Of a DNA stretch of 36,394 nucleotides, positions 7,512 through 15,849 are shown in pieces. The translations under genes were made by a program, and so were the position numbers. Positions within the stretch are counted from its first letter, which is position 1. Every line of letters starts with the position of its first letter. The stretch spans positions 1 through 36,394 of the forward strand of contig CAOKWI010000045.1 in the NCBI GenBank assembly GCA_948473115.1, written 5' to 3'. The stretch comes from an uncultured Lachnospiraceae bacterium (GTDB lineage: Bacteria > Bacillota > Clostridia > Lachnospirales > Lachnospiraceae). The notes under the pieces are model-generated. The model searched no databases and was not told where the DNA came from. It saw only the letters and a program-made list of their open reading frames with translations.

Positions 7512-9014
7512 TTACCCCAAAATCAGAGACCTTCCATTATTGCCGTCCGGCTCCAGCATAACGCGTTTCCATTCTTCCGCAAGATAGCGGGTTGCCGCAC
7601 CGAATCTGCCAAGTTCCTTCCCCTGTATGGTCAGTTCATGATAAACCTGCCGTGAAAGATCTGCATTTTCGCCCGCCGGACGGACAGCCTGCTTCATTTT
7701 GCCGCAGATCTCCCCAAAGGCATTTTTTTGCTTCTCCGTCAGGCGGGCATCGCCCAGTTTCTGTATTTCCCCCTTAAGGTAGAACAGCAACACATTTCCC
7801 CAGAGTTCCTTCTGCCTGAAATCCGAAGGACAGGACACATCCCCGGGCAGACTTCGGAAAAATCCCGCTGCCTCGCGCAATTCTTCCCTGAAAGCATATA
7901 TTTTTTCCAGCAGGGATCTGTGTGCCGGAGTGCGCAGCACATCCACATCCACGGCAAAGGCGATCATTTCCAGTCGAACCAGGTCATTTTCCAGCCGGGC
8001 GGCGGTCATCTCCTCAAGGGGTATGGCGGAAAGCTCCTCCGCAATGCTCCTCACTTCCTCCGCGATATAGGCATACGGCAGCGCCGGATTCCCTGACAGC
8101 TCCCCCGCTGCCGCCATACCCTTTTCCACGGCCTGCCGTATTTTTCCCTCCGCGTTCTTACGCATGTCCTGATAGATCAGCTGCCACAATTCCTGCAGAA
8201 ATTCCCCGATCCTCCCAGTCTTACTCCGGGCAATCCCGGCCAGGGATTCATATTTCAGGCATACATCCAGGAACGCCTCCCTGTGCTCCGGCATGGCCCT
8301 TGCAATGGTCAGTCCAGCCTGAAACGCAATCATACCGGATTGAAAAGCAGTATCCTCCATGGCCTTGAGGATCATAAAACGGGCGGATATTTCATCCGGC
8401 TGCTCCACAATGGCAGTGATGCGGCTTAAAATCTGTGCAAGGTTTTCCGCCATGGATTCCGTCTTATCCACAACCACATCCCAGAACCGGGAATAAAAGA
8501 TGGCTGTCCCGGCATTTGCCTTCACACATTTTCTCGTGTACTCCGCAGTTTCCCTGGCCTGGACGATGAGGCTGTTCAGTTCCCGGATCATCTCGTCAGC
8601 GGCTTTTGAATAAATCATGGCACTCTTCTCCTTCTGCACTTTTAGGGGGCTTGTGGACAAATGGTATTTCCGGTATTCCGCAGGGGTGATTCCCATATGC
8701 GCCCGGAAGCTGCGGGTAAAGCCTTCATGGGAATCATAGCCATACTTAAGCGCGATTTCCAGCACAGAGACATCCGTGCCCGCAAGTTCCGCGGCGGCCA
8801 GTGAAATCCTGCGTCTGGCCACATATCCCATGACACTGTCCCCCACCGCCTCCCGAAACAGGCGCTGGTAATGATACTGGGAAAAATGGACGCTGTCCGC
8901 AAGGCTTTTGACCGTCAGCTTTTCCCGGATCCGCTCTTCAATCACCCCAAGGGAGCGGAAGACCGGATTTTCATCTGTCATACCACTTTGCCTGTTCCCT
9001 GTATAATCTCTCAT
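7512..9014 (-). CDS. AraC-family transcriptional regulator with long helical C-terminal region
   Basis: A protein of about 500 residues. Residues 20-118 form an AraC/XylS DNA-binding domain with both helix-turn-helix motifs (LADSVHFSQYHYQRLFREAV and the second ending in FTRSFRAHMGITPAEYRKY). The remaining 370 residues are almost all predicted helix and are not the GyrI-like domain that commonly follows an N-terminal AraC domain. Start chosen at 9014: CAGGAGGAGTTT lies directly upstream. That gives a 44-base overlap with the ATPase gene before it. The ATG at 8981 has no good ribosome site. The gene is the third member of an overlapping operon with two ABC-exporter genes, so it probably controls the exporter or responds to what it moves. 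The C-terminal part is probably the sensor, by inference. Confidence 0.85.
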   Translation of the reverse strand: MRDYTGNRQSGMTDENPVFRSLGVIEERIREKLTVKSLADSVHFSQYHYQRLFREAVGDSVMGYVARRRISLAAAELAGTDVSVLEIALKYGYDSHEGFTRSFRAHMGITPAEYRKYHLSTSPLKVQKEKSAMIYSKAADEMIRELNSLIVQARETAEYTRKCVKANAGTAIFYSRFWDVVVDKTESMAENLAQILSRITAIVEQPDEISARFMILKAMEDTAFQSGMIAFQAGLTIARAMPEHREAFLDVCLKYESLAGIARSKTGRIGEFLQELWQLIYQDMRKNAEGKIRQAVEKGMAAAGELSGNPALPYAYIAEEVRSIAEELSAIPLEEMTAARLENDLVRLEMIAFAVDVDVLRTPAHRSLLEKIYAFREELREAAGFFRSLPGDVSCPSDFRQKELWGNVLLFYLKGEIQKLGDARLTEKQKNAFGEICGKMKQAVRPAGENADLSRQVYHELTIQGKELGRFGAATRYLAEEWKRVMLEPDGNNGRSLILG

Positions 9015-10811
9015 AAACTCCTCCTGATGCCAGCAGTTCTTCATGCGTCCCGTCCTGCACGATCCTGCCCTTCTCAAACACAAGGATCCTGTCCGCCAGG
9101 GCTGCCGCGCTGATCCTGTGGGTCACATAGATCACCGTCCTGCCCTCCGCCATCTCCATATATTTCCTGAATATTTCTGCCTCCGACAGGGGATCAAGAT
9201 TGCTGGTGGGTTCGTCCAGTACCATGAAATCCCTGTCCCGGTAGATATTCCTGGCAATGGACAGCTTCTGCCACTCCCCGCCGGAGAGATCCACGCCGCC
9301 GACGTCCTTTCCAAGAAGGCTTCCTTTCTCTTTCCCTTCCAGTCCGGCAAAAGCAAGGGCCTCCTCAATGGCCCGTTCGTCGCGTTCCCTGGAGATATCT
9401 CCCAAAAACACATTATCCCCAATGGTAAAGGTGGGATATCCCATGCCGTTCTGGGTCATCACCCCCGCCTTGTCGTAACGGCTTTTACATTGATACTGTG
9501 ACACCGGTTTCCCGTTTATTTCCAGCTGCCCGCCGGAGGGGGAAAGCACCCCTGTGAGCAGCTTCACCATCGTTGTCTTTCCCATTCCATTCTCCCCCAC
9601 AAAAGCGATTTTCTCCCCTTTTTTAATGGTGAGACTGACATCCTCCAGGACATAGCGCCCTGTCAGGGGATAGCGGTAATTTAAGTGCTCCGCCCGTATC
9701 AGGGTTATGTCGCCGCAGGCTTCTCCCTCCTGTGTCTGCTCCGGCAGCTCCTCAGGTCAAAGAACTGTGCCGCCTCATTCTTTTGGGTCACGAAGGTAGC
9801 ATACCCCGTCATCAGTTCCTTCACATCCTCCACCAGGGTGGATACCAGCGACAGGACCGCACCCAGCCCGCCCAGCGACAGTTCTCCCATGGCCATCAAT
9901 ACAATGGCGAACACACTGCCGGTCACAATGGCGGCATGGATGATAAAATTGTGCAGCAGCATAAAGTTCGCCCGGGCACGGATCACCTTCTGCTCCTTTT
10001 CCGTGTATTCATCGGCAGCCGCCTTCCATTTCCCATAGAAGAAGTCGTACAGTGCAAAGGTTTTCAGTTCCTTTGCCGCCGGTGATATCATCAGCTTCTC
10101 AAAGTAGTCTGCCCTGCGCTGCAGCCTGATATTGCTCTTCCGGAACCGGGACATCAGCTTCTGTCCCGCCGTGTTTGCCCATATGGCAGGCAGGGGCGCT
10201 GTCAGCACGACCAGGCACAGCAGGGGATGAAACAGGTACAGGGAAGCCGCTATGGAAAGGACGGACACTGTCTTGGCAACCACAAAATATCCCTGGAGCA
10301 TCACGCCGGTGTTCATCCCGAAACGCCCGCCCATGAACCGGAATACCTGCTCTATCCTGTCATTCAGCTTTGGAATCTCCAGGTCTTCCGCCGGAATATC
10401 CGCTATCTTCCGGTAAAGGGCGGAAAGCAGCTGCTCCTGCTGCCGGTTGGCCTGTACCAGATTCAGCTGTTCTATGTCATCCATCAGATACACATACCGA
10501 TTGATCAGCCCGGCCAGCAATTGGATCAGAAAGTAAATGGCCAGCAATGCCGCCGCGGAAAAAATGCTTTCCATGGAAAAAGTGCCTTCCATGGAAGAAA
10601 TACCTTCCGCCCTCTGTATGTAACCGTTCCACAGGAGGGCAACAGCCGGCCGCAGCAGGGACAGCAGAAGGAACGCGCCTATATAGACAGCGCTGATTGC
10701 CTTTGTTTTAGAAAAGACGAACAGGAATAAACGGATCAAATGGGAAAATCTCGGGGCACGTTCCCTTTGTACAGCTTCCTCTATTTTCGCAGTATTGTCA
10801 ACAAATATCAT
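8971..10811 (-). pseudogene. ABC-exporter half-transporter (membrane plus ATPase), split by a one-base frameshift
   Basis: One open frame gives the membrane half: start at 10811 (AAGGAG upstream, ATGA overlap with the previous stop), several membrane helices, up to FFDL near 9755. There the frame leaves the family sequence and stops near 9705. A second frame picks up at exactly this point and encodes the rest: LEELPEQTQ, the ATPase domain with Walker A GENGMGKT, signature DLSGGEWQ, Walker B FMVLDEP and the H-loop YVTHR, ending at 8971. Adding one base near 9748-9758 would give an intact protein of about 613 residues. No homopolymer marks the site. It is a recent pseudogene, a sequencing error, or (less likely) regulated frameshifting. 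It pairs with the intact half-transporter upstream, as in heterodimeric exporters. Confidence 0.88.
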
Positions 10812-12607
10812 ATGGTCTCCTTTCCATACCACTTCTTCTGCTCCCGGAACATATCCGCGTACAGCCCTCCCTGCTCCAGCAGTTCCTCGTGGGAGCCGCT
10901 CTGCAGGATCCGGCCGGAGCCTATGACCAGAATACGGTCCGTGATCATGGTGGATGCCAGGCGGTGGGTGACAAAGATCGATGTCCTGCCCTCCGCCATC
11001 CCTGCAAATTCGGAATAGATCCGGCTCTCTGCCATGGGATCCAGCGAACTTGTGGGCTCGTCCAGGATCATGACCGGTTTCTCCCCCATCAATGCCCTGG
11101 CAATGGCGATCCTCTGCCACTGTCCGCCGGACAGATCCACGCCGCCCTCAAATTCCCTCCCCAGCAGCGTGTCCACACCGTCCGCCAACCCTGCTGCCAC
11201 AGACTCCGCCCCCGCCTTGCCCATTGCCGCTGCCAGAGCCTTTCTGTCATGCAGCTTTTCCGGATCTCCTATACCCACATTCTCCCCCAGTGTTATGCAA
11301 TATTTCCCAAAATCCTGGAATACTGCGCCAAACAGCCGCTCCCGCACAGACCCGGAATAGCTTTCCAGGGGCTTCCCCCCAATGCGGATTTCCCCGCTGT
11401 CCGGTCGGAACAGACCTAAAAGCAGCTTGATCACCGTGCTCTTTCCCTGACCGTTTTCCCCCACGATGGACACCTTTTCCCCATGGCGGATCCGGAAACT
11501 CATTCCGTCCAGAATCTTTTTGTCCGTGTCAGGATAGGCAAAGGAAACATTGTCGAACTCTATTTCGAAAGTCTCCGGCATGGTGTCTTCCCCTCCCTGC
11601 TCCTCCTCCGAAAGTCTGAAATAACTGTCATAGAAAGCAAAGGCATTCCTGTACTGCCCACTGACCCGCAGAACCTTCACCAGTCCGTTCAGCCCGTTCT
11701 GGGAAAATACCTTTTTAAACAGGGCCAGGCTCAGGGAGATCAACGCGCCGATCCGGATTTCCCCGTTGCAGTAAAAGAAAAGCAGCAGCAGCGCCATGCC
11801 CAGCTGGGTAGCCTTGGTCAGATGTCGCTTTGCAAAATTATGGCGCAGATGCCTGAAGAAATAGCGCTCATATTCCCTGTTACGGCTGTTCATCCGGCTG
11901 CGGTATGTCTCGATCAGATACCCTGAAATGCCCTGCAGCGTATTCTCCCTGACATAGTCCCTGGAACGCAGCAGTTCTCCCAGCCTGGTATAGAAACGCT
12001 CCTTTTTCCAGTAGGTTTCCATTTCCCGGTAAATATGGTAATTGGATCTGCCCACAAGCCACGTCTCCAGTGCAAAAGGCAGCAGGATCACCAGGAGAAA
12101 CCACCATTTTACCGAAGCGAAGAGATACAGGGTTCCCACTGTGGTAATCCCGGATGAGATCAGCTGCTGGATGGCCGCCGGGAAAAGGGCCAGGAGCGTA
12201 TTCTCCGTCTTATGGTACGTCTTGTCGATGATCTCCATGGAAGAAGGACTTTCCAGATGCTCATAGCGAAGGGCTTTCAGCTTTTGGAGCATTTTCCCCT
12301 TATACGCGGTGCGGAAAACAAGCTGACACCCGGGACGGATATAGCTGTTGGATAAGATGTCCCCCACAAGTACGGGGAGCAGCGATAAAAGTACAAACAG
12401 TGCGAGATACGGGAGGTAAGAGAGAAATGTGATTTCCCCCTGGGCAGTCAAAAGCCCAAGGTCGAAAATACGGCTGTTAACCCAGATCAATAAGGGTGTG
12501 GTCAGCCCGGATAATATAGCTGATACAAAGGTCAGGATCACCAGAAAGGGCTTCTGTGAAAATAGGATTTGCAGTAATTCCCTGCAGGCAATGTAGATTC
12601 TCTTCAT
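10808..12607 (-). CDS. ABC exporter half-transporter (fused membrane and ATPase domains)
   Basis: A 599-residue exporter subunit. Residues about 1-320 hold the six-helix membrane domain. The ATPase domain shows Walker A GENGQGKST, Q-loop AVFQDFGKY, signature DLSGGQWQRIAIARAL, Walker B PVMILDEPTSSLD and H-loop FVTHR. These motifs are all intact. The start at 12607 is preceded by GGAGAGAGGGG; an earlier in-frame ATG at 12721 would run through a strong palindrome and the promoter zone. It would form a heterodimer with the next gene, which is frameshifted. The cargo cannot be told from sequence; peptides, lipids or drugs are all possible. The AraC-type regulator is encoded in the same operon. Confidence 0.92.
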   Translation of the reverse strand: MKRIYIACRELLQILFSQKPFLVILTFVSAILSGLTTPLLIWVNSRIFDLGLLTAQGEITFLSYLPYLALFVLLSLLPVLVGDILSNSYIRPGCQLVFRTAYKGKMLQKLKALRYEHLESPSSMEIIDKTYHKTENTLLALFPAAIQQLISSGITTVGTLYLFASVKWWFLLVILLPFALETWLVGRSNYHIYREMETYWKKERFYTRLGELLRSRDYVRENTLQGISGYLIETYRSRMNSRNREYERYFFRHLRHNFAKRHLTKATQLGMALLLLFFYCNGEIRIGALISLSLALFKKVFSQNGLNGLVKVLRVSGQYRNAFAFYDSYFRLSEEEQGGEDTMPETFEIEFDNVSFAYPDTDKKILDGMSFRIRHGEKVSIVGENGQGKSTVIKLLLGLFRPDSGEIRIGGKPLESYSGSVRERLFGAVFQDFGKYCITLGENVGIGDPEKLHDRKALAAAMGKAGAESVAAGLADGVDTLLGREFEGGVDLSGGQWQRIAIARALMGEKPVMILDEPTSSLDPMAESRIYSEFAGMAEGRTSIFVTHRLASTMITDRILVIGSGRILQSGSHEELLEQGGLYADMFREQKKWYGKETI

Positions 12608-12627
12608 AATGGATTCCCCTCTCTCCT

Positions 12628-12643
12628 TTGTACCAGTGTACAA
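12628..12643. promoter_or_regulatory. Candidate operator upstream of the ABC-exporter operon
   Basis: A perfect inverted repeat TTGTAC-CAGT-GTACAA, directly upstream of the ribosome binding site of the first exporter gene. The position suits a repressor or activator site, but which protein binds is unknown. Confidence 0.4.
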
Positions 12644-12695
12644 TGGAATGAGGGGATATTTCTTGACGGAACGTGCTATTTGTCTCGCAAAATTG

Positions 12696-12730
12696 CATAG
12701 GAGTGTGTCCCCATGGGACACACTCCTATG
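12696..12730. terminator. Long perfect hairpin between kinase operon and ABC-exporter operon
   Basis: A 16-base-pair perfect stem (12696-12711 with 12715-12730) around a three-base loop CAT. On the leftward strand it is followed by GCAATTTTGC, so it can end transcription coming from the kinase gene that stops at 12801, though the U-tract is short. Confidence 0.6.
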
Positions 12731-12800
12731 ATTGACTTCGCGGGAGGAGCTGTCTGAACTGTTACCTATTTGTACTTAGGAACTGTCAAAGAATCAGCCT

Positions 12801-15203
12801 TCACAGTTCCTTGCTCCCGCCGCCTGTTTCCAGGCGCTTTCCGATCAGCTCCAGGCACTCTCCATAATGCCCCATGGTCTCCCCGTGAAAAATACGGATA
12901 TATGTCTCATCCTTTCGCTTTGTCGCATATTCCAGTTGCTTTGCCTCCTCCGAAAGCCGCGCCAGCCCGATGCTCAGGGCCGCACTTTTCAGGGCGTGTA
13001 CCGTAACCTGGTATCTGTCCCAGTCCCGCTCCTCATAAAATTGGTTCAGTTCCGAAGTTTTATCCTGTTCCACAAACATCCCCAGCATTTCCAGGTAAAA
13101 TGCCCTGTCGTCCAGATGGTACTGTAAACCCATCAGAACATCCAGTTCCGGCAGGATCTCTTTCCATTCCCGCAGTTCCGCAGCGGAAAAAGGAAAGTCC
13201 ACGGCTCGGTCTGCCTGCTCAGCCTGACCCGCCTGCACTTTTTTCCATTCTCCCAGTTCCGCGGCAGCAAAAGGAATGTCCACGGTCTGGTCTGCCTGCT
13301 CAGCCTGATCCGCCAACCCTTTCCGCCGGGGCTCGACCACAGCCCCCCTGTCCGATTCCGTCAATATCTTTATTTTGTCCTTTGGAAGATACTTCATCAG
13401 CATCTTTTCCAGCGTCTTCCCGTCAATGGGCTTCGTCAGATAATCGTCAAACCCGCTGTCCAGGTACTTCTGCCTGACACCGGAAATGGCATTGGCAGTC
13501 AGCGCGATCACCTTTGCGCCATGGCTGGGATATCTCTTCCGTATTTCCGCCAGCGTCTCAATGCCGTCCATACCCGGCATCATATGATCCAGCAGGATAA
13601 CATCATACTGCTGTTCCGCCAGCATGGAAAGACACCTTTCCCCGCTGTCCGCGCAATCCATCCGCACCAGCGTTTCCTTTAAAAGTCCTCTCGCCACGGC
13701 CTGGTTCATTTTATCGTCATCCACCACCAGAAGCCGTGCCCCCGGCGCCGTAAACAACGGCCGGTAAACCCTCTCTCCCACAGAGTACGCGCCGTATCTT
13801 TTTTCAAACTCACCCAACCTGTCATTGCCCCGTATTTCCTGGGGTATGACAAAGTAAAAATAAGAGCCCTTTCCGTATTCGCTCTCCACCAGCAGTTCCC
13901 CGCCCATCATACGGACATAGCTCCGGGAAATGGAAAGCCCCAGGCCGGTTCCCTCAATGGCGCGGTTCGCCGTCTCATCCACGCGCTGAAACGCGTCAAA
14001 AAGCTGGGGAAGATCTTCCTTCCTGATTCCCTTTCCCGTATCCCTGACCCCCATATGCAGCCGGATGTGTCCCCCGTCCATGTGTTCCCTGTCCATGCAT
14101 TTCCCGTCCACGAGTTCCCCGTCCACGAGTTCCCCGTCCATGTGTCCCCCATCCATGTATTCGCCTGACACGACCAGTGTCGCCATCCCTCCTTCATTGG
14201 TATACTTTATGGCATTTGTCATGATGTTGGTCAGTACCTGCCGGATCTTCATTCCATCCCCATACAGCTTTTCCGGGACTTGGGAACTGATCTCCCCGCT
14301 GATCCTTATCCCCTTTTCCTCTGCCCGGGAATATGCCATCTGCATGACATCATTCAGCAGGGAACTGAGGGAATATTCCGCATTGATCAGTTCCATTTTC
14401 CCGGATTCTATCTTGGAAATATCCAGGATATCATTGATCAGGGAAAGCAGGAATTTCCCCGATGAGTCCACATTGGAAGCATATTCCAGGATATCTTTCT
14501 CCGTACTTTCCCGCAGGATCATCTCATTCATGCCCAGGACCGCATTGATCGGCGTCCTGATCTCATGGGACATGCTTGCCAGGAAATCGCTCTTGGCCCG
14601 ATTTGCCCTTTCCGCATCCTCCTTGTACTGGATATTCAGCTTCAGCAGTTCATCCCGCCTCTGCTCCACCTGGACAATTTTCTTCTTGATTAGGATTGCC
14701 ACCGCGATTTCCGCGGCGTACAGAATGGGAAACCGGATTTCAAAGGTTCTGCTGTAATCAAAGCAATAGGCATTCAGCGGCGTCCAAAGCCCCAGAATCA
14801 CAAGGCATCCCACCAACAGCGAAAACAGGACCGACTTCTTTAAGTCAAGCATATAGATGGCAAAGGGCGGGATCAGCAGGATCCATAAAACACTGAAGCC
14901 ATCCTCTCCCCCTGTAACCAAATACTGGATCGTGATCACGACCAGGACCAGCATAATGACGGGCGCGGCAAACTTCAGTGAATTTGTCTTTAAGATAGAC
15001 AGATAGCCCGCTGCCATCATGATACTGATGCTTCCGTTGACGGCTACCATCATGCCGTTCCCCACTCCCAGATTAATAGGCACAAATAGTGCGCAGACAA
15101 TGGCAAATACAAGGCAGACTGTCTTCCCCGAGGGAACATAGAGTTCTTCCACCGAATTGGTCATTTCATTTTCCTTTACATCCTTTTGCTTTCCCATATC
15201 CAT
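12801..15203 (-). CDS. Membrane hybrid histidine kinase with receiver and HPt domains
   Basis: An 800-residue sensor kinase. Residues about 25-175 hold six membrane helices without a large outside domain. A signalling helix (175-205) leads to HisKA with phospho-His213 (SHEIRTPINAVLG) and HATPase (N-box near 326-335, DTGKGI 388-393, GTGLGL 418-423). A receiver follows with Asp539, and then a C-terminal HPt with His736 (VHALKS). So a four-step phosphorelay to an outside receiver is possible. Two oddities: six 15-bp repeats add about 30 residues inside the ATPase domain just before DTGKGI, and a 27-residue tandem duplication precedes the HPt. The start at 15203 follows AGGACGGGGT; ATGs at 15197 and 15164 also have possible ribosome sites. 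It is the last gene after the large kinase and a single receiver. Confidence 0.92.
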   Translation of the reverse strand: MDMGKQKDVKENEMTNSVEELYVPSGKTVCLVFAIVCALFVPINLGVGNGMMVAVNGSISIMMAAGYLSILKTNSLKFAAPVIMLVLVVITIQYLVTGGEDGFSVLWILLIPPFAIYMLDLKKSVLFSLLVGCLVILGLWTPLNAYCFDYSRTFEIRFPILYAAEIAVAILIKKKIVQVEQRRDELLKLNIQYKEDAERANRAKSDFLASMSHEIRTPINAVLGMNEMILRESTEKDILEYASNVDSSGKFLLSLINDILDISKIESGKMELINAEYSLSSLLNDVMQMAYSRAEEKGIRISGEISSQVPEKLYGDGMKIRQVLTNIMTNAIKYTNEGGMATLVVSGEYMDGGHMDGELVDGELVDGKCMDREHMDGGHIRLHMGVRDTGKGIRKEDLPQLFDAFQRVDETANRAIEGTGLGLSISRSYVRMMGGELLVESEYGKGSYFYFVIPQEIRGNDRLGEFEKRYGAYSVGERVYRPLFTAPGARLLVVDDDKMNQAVARGLLKETLVRMDCADSGERCLSMLAEQQYDVILLDHMMPGMDGIETLAEIRKRYPSHGAKVIALTANAISGVRQKYLDSGFDDYLTKPIDGKTLEKMLMKYLPKDKIKILTESDRGAVVEPRRKGLADQAEQADQTVDIPFAAAELGEWKKVQAGQAEQADRAVDFPFSAAELREWKEILPELDVLMGLQYHLDDRAFYLEMLGMFVEQDKTSELNQFYEERDWDRYQVTVHALKSAALSIGLARLSEEAKQLEYATKRKDETYIRIFHGETMGHYGECLELIGKRLETGGGSKEL
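13161..13318. repeat. 81-bp in-frame tandem duplication in the hybrid kinase gene
   Basis: Two copies about 81 bp apart (starting near 13161 and 13242) encode the related 27-residue units AAELGEWKKVQAGQAEQAD and AAELREWKEI with their preceding QAEQADxxVDxPF segments. They lie in the linker between receiver and HPt. Confidence 0.8.
14074..14163. repeat. 15-bp tandem repeat, six copies, inside the ATPase domain
   Basis: Units such as CCGTCCATGTGTTCC and CCGTCCACGAGTTCC follow each other six times, encoding a run of five-residue units like MDGGH and VDGEL. The period is a multiple of three, so copy-number change would keep the frame. Confidence 0.85.
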
Positions 15204-15438
15204 ACCCCGTCCTGCGTTTCACAATTGATATCCCGCCTGGTTTTTCTGTTTTACATTTGGACCTCCCGTCCAAATTTTCCACCTGTGCGCTTTGCTTTCC
15301 ATTGAATTTCACACCCTGCATTTTCGTTCCGTTGGTTCCTGTGCCGCCATTCAAATACCCCGCAGCAGAGCGCAAGGCGTCCATAGGACGCTATGATCAC
15401 GTCCTTTATGACATCGTGCCCCTCACGGGAATGAATTT
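15204..15438. other. Intergenic stretch between receiver and hybrid kinase, possible interspersed repeat
   Basis: 235 bases with no ribosome-site-supported gene. It begins at the receiver stop codon with a sequence (GTTTGAAAATTCATTC on the leftward strand) that recurs at the end of the LytTR gene at 20478. It contains the inverted repeat AGGACG...CGTCCT near 15384-15406. Overlapping short frames here have no convincing start. Confidence 0.4.
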
Positions 15439-15810
15439 TCAAACATGCTCCAGCGCTTCCTCCACCTGCCGCTGTAAGGCAGGCGGCATAAAGGGTTTCT
15501 TAATATATCCGACTGCCCCCAGCTCCTCCATCCGTCTGCGCATTTCCCCGTCATCCGACGCAGTCAGGGCCATCACCCTGCTTCCGCAGAGAGACGCGTC
15601 TCCCCGTATCTGCTCCAGGGTCTGGATCCCGTTCATTCCCGGCATCTCGATATCCAGCAGCGTGAGGTCTGCCGTCCCTCGTTTCAATCGTTCAATGCCC
15701 TCCCTGCCGGAGGCCGCCGTCAACACGCCGTACCCGGCCTTTGTCAGAATAAATTCCGCCCTTTTCAGATTCATGGCATCATCGTCAATTACCAATATTG
15801 TCTTTCCCAT
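15439..15810 (-). CDS. Stand-alone receiver (CheY-like) domain protein
   Basis: A 123-residue single receiver domain: acidic pair in VIDDDAMN (residues 8-10), phospho-acceptor Asp in TLLDIEMPGMNG (about residue 53), conserved Ala-Leu-Thr-Ala, and KKPF with the conserved Lys (about 105). No output domain, so it probably works as a phosphate carrier or sink, or by binding a partner. It lies between two hybrid kinases in the same direction (39 bases after the large kinase), so it is a good candidate receiver for the HPt domains of both. The start is supported by AAGGGAAGG upstream. Confidence 0.92.
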   Translation of the reverse strand: MGKTILVIDDDAMNLKRAEFILTKAGYGVLTAASGREGIERLKRGTADLTLLDIEMPGMNGIQTLEQIRGDASLCGSRVMALTASDDGEMRRRMEELGAVGYIKKPFMPPALQRQVEEALEHV

Positions 15811-15849
15811 ACCCTGGCCTTCCCTTCTTCCTTCAGAAAAACTATCGTT

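Noticed and set aside
14074..14163. 15-bp repeats considered as a CRISPR or a separate opposite-strand gene
   Set aside because: They are in phase with the kinase frame; the opposite-strand frame is a Pro/Ser-rich shadow without a ribosome site.
15251..15442. Short leftward frames between the receiver and hybrid kinase
   Set aside because: Overlapping frames without ribosome sites, inside a probable interspersed repeat; better left as non-coding.
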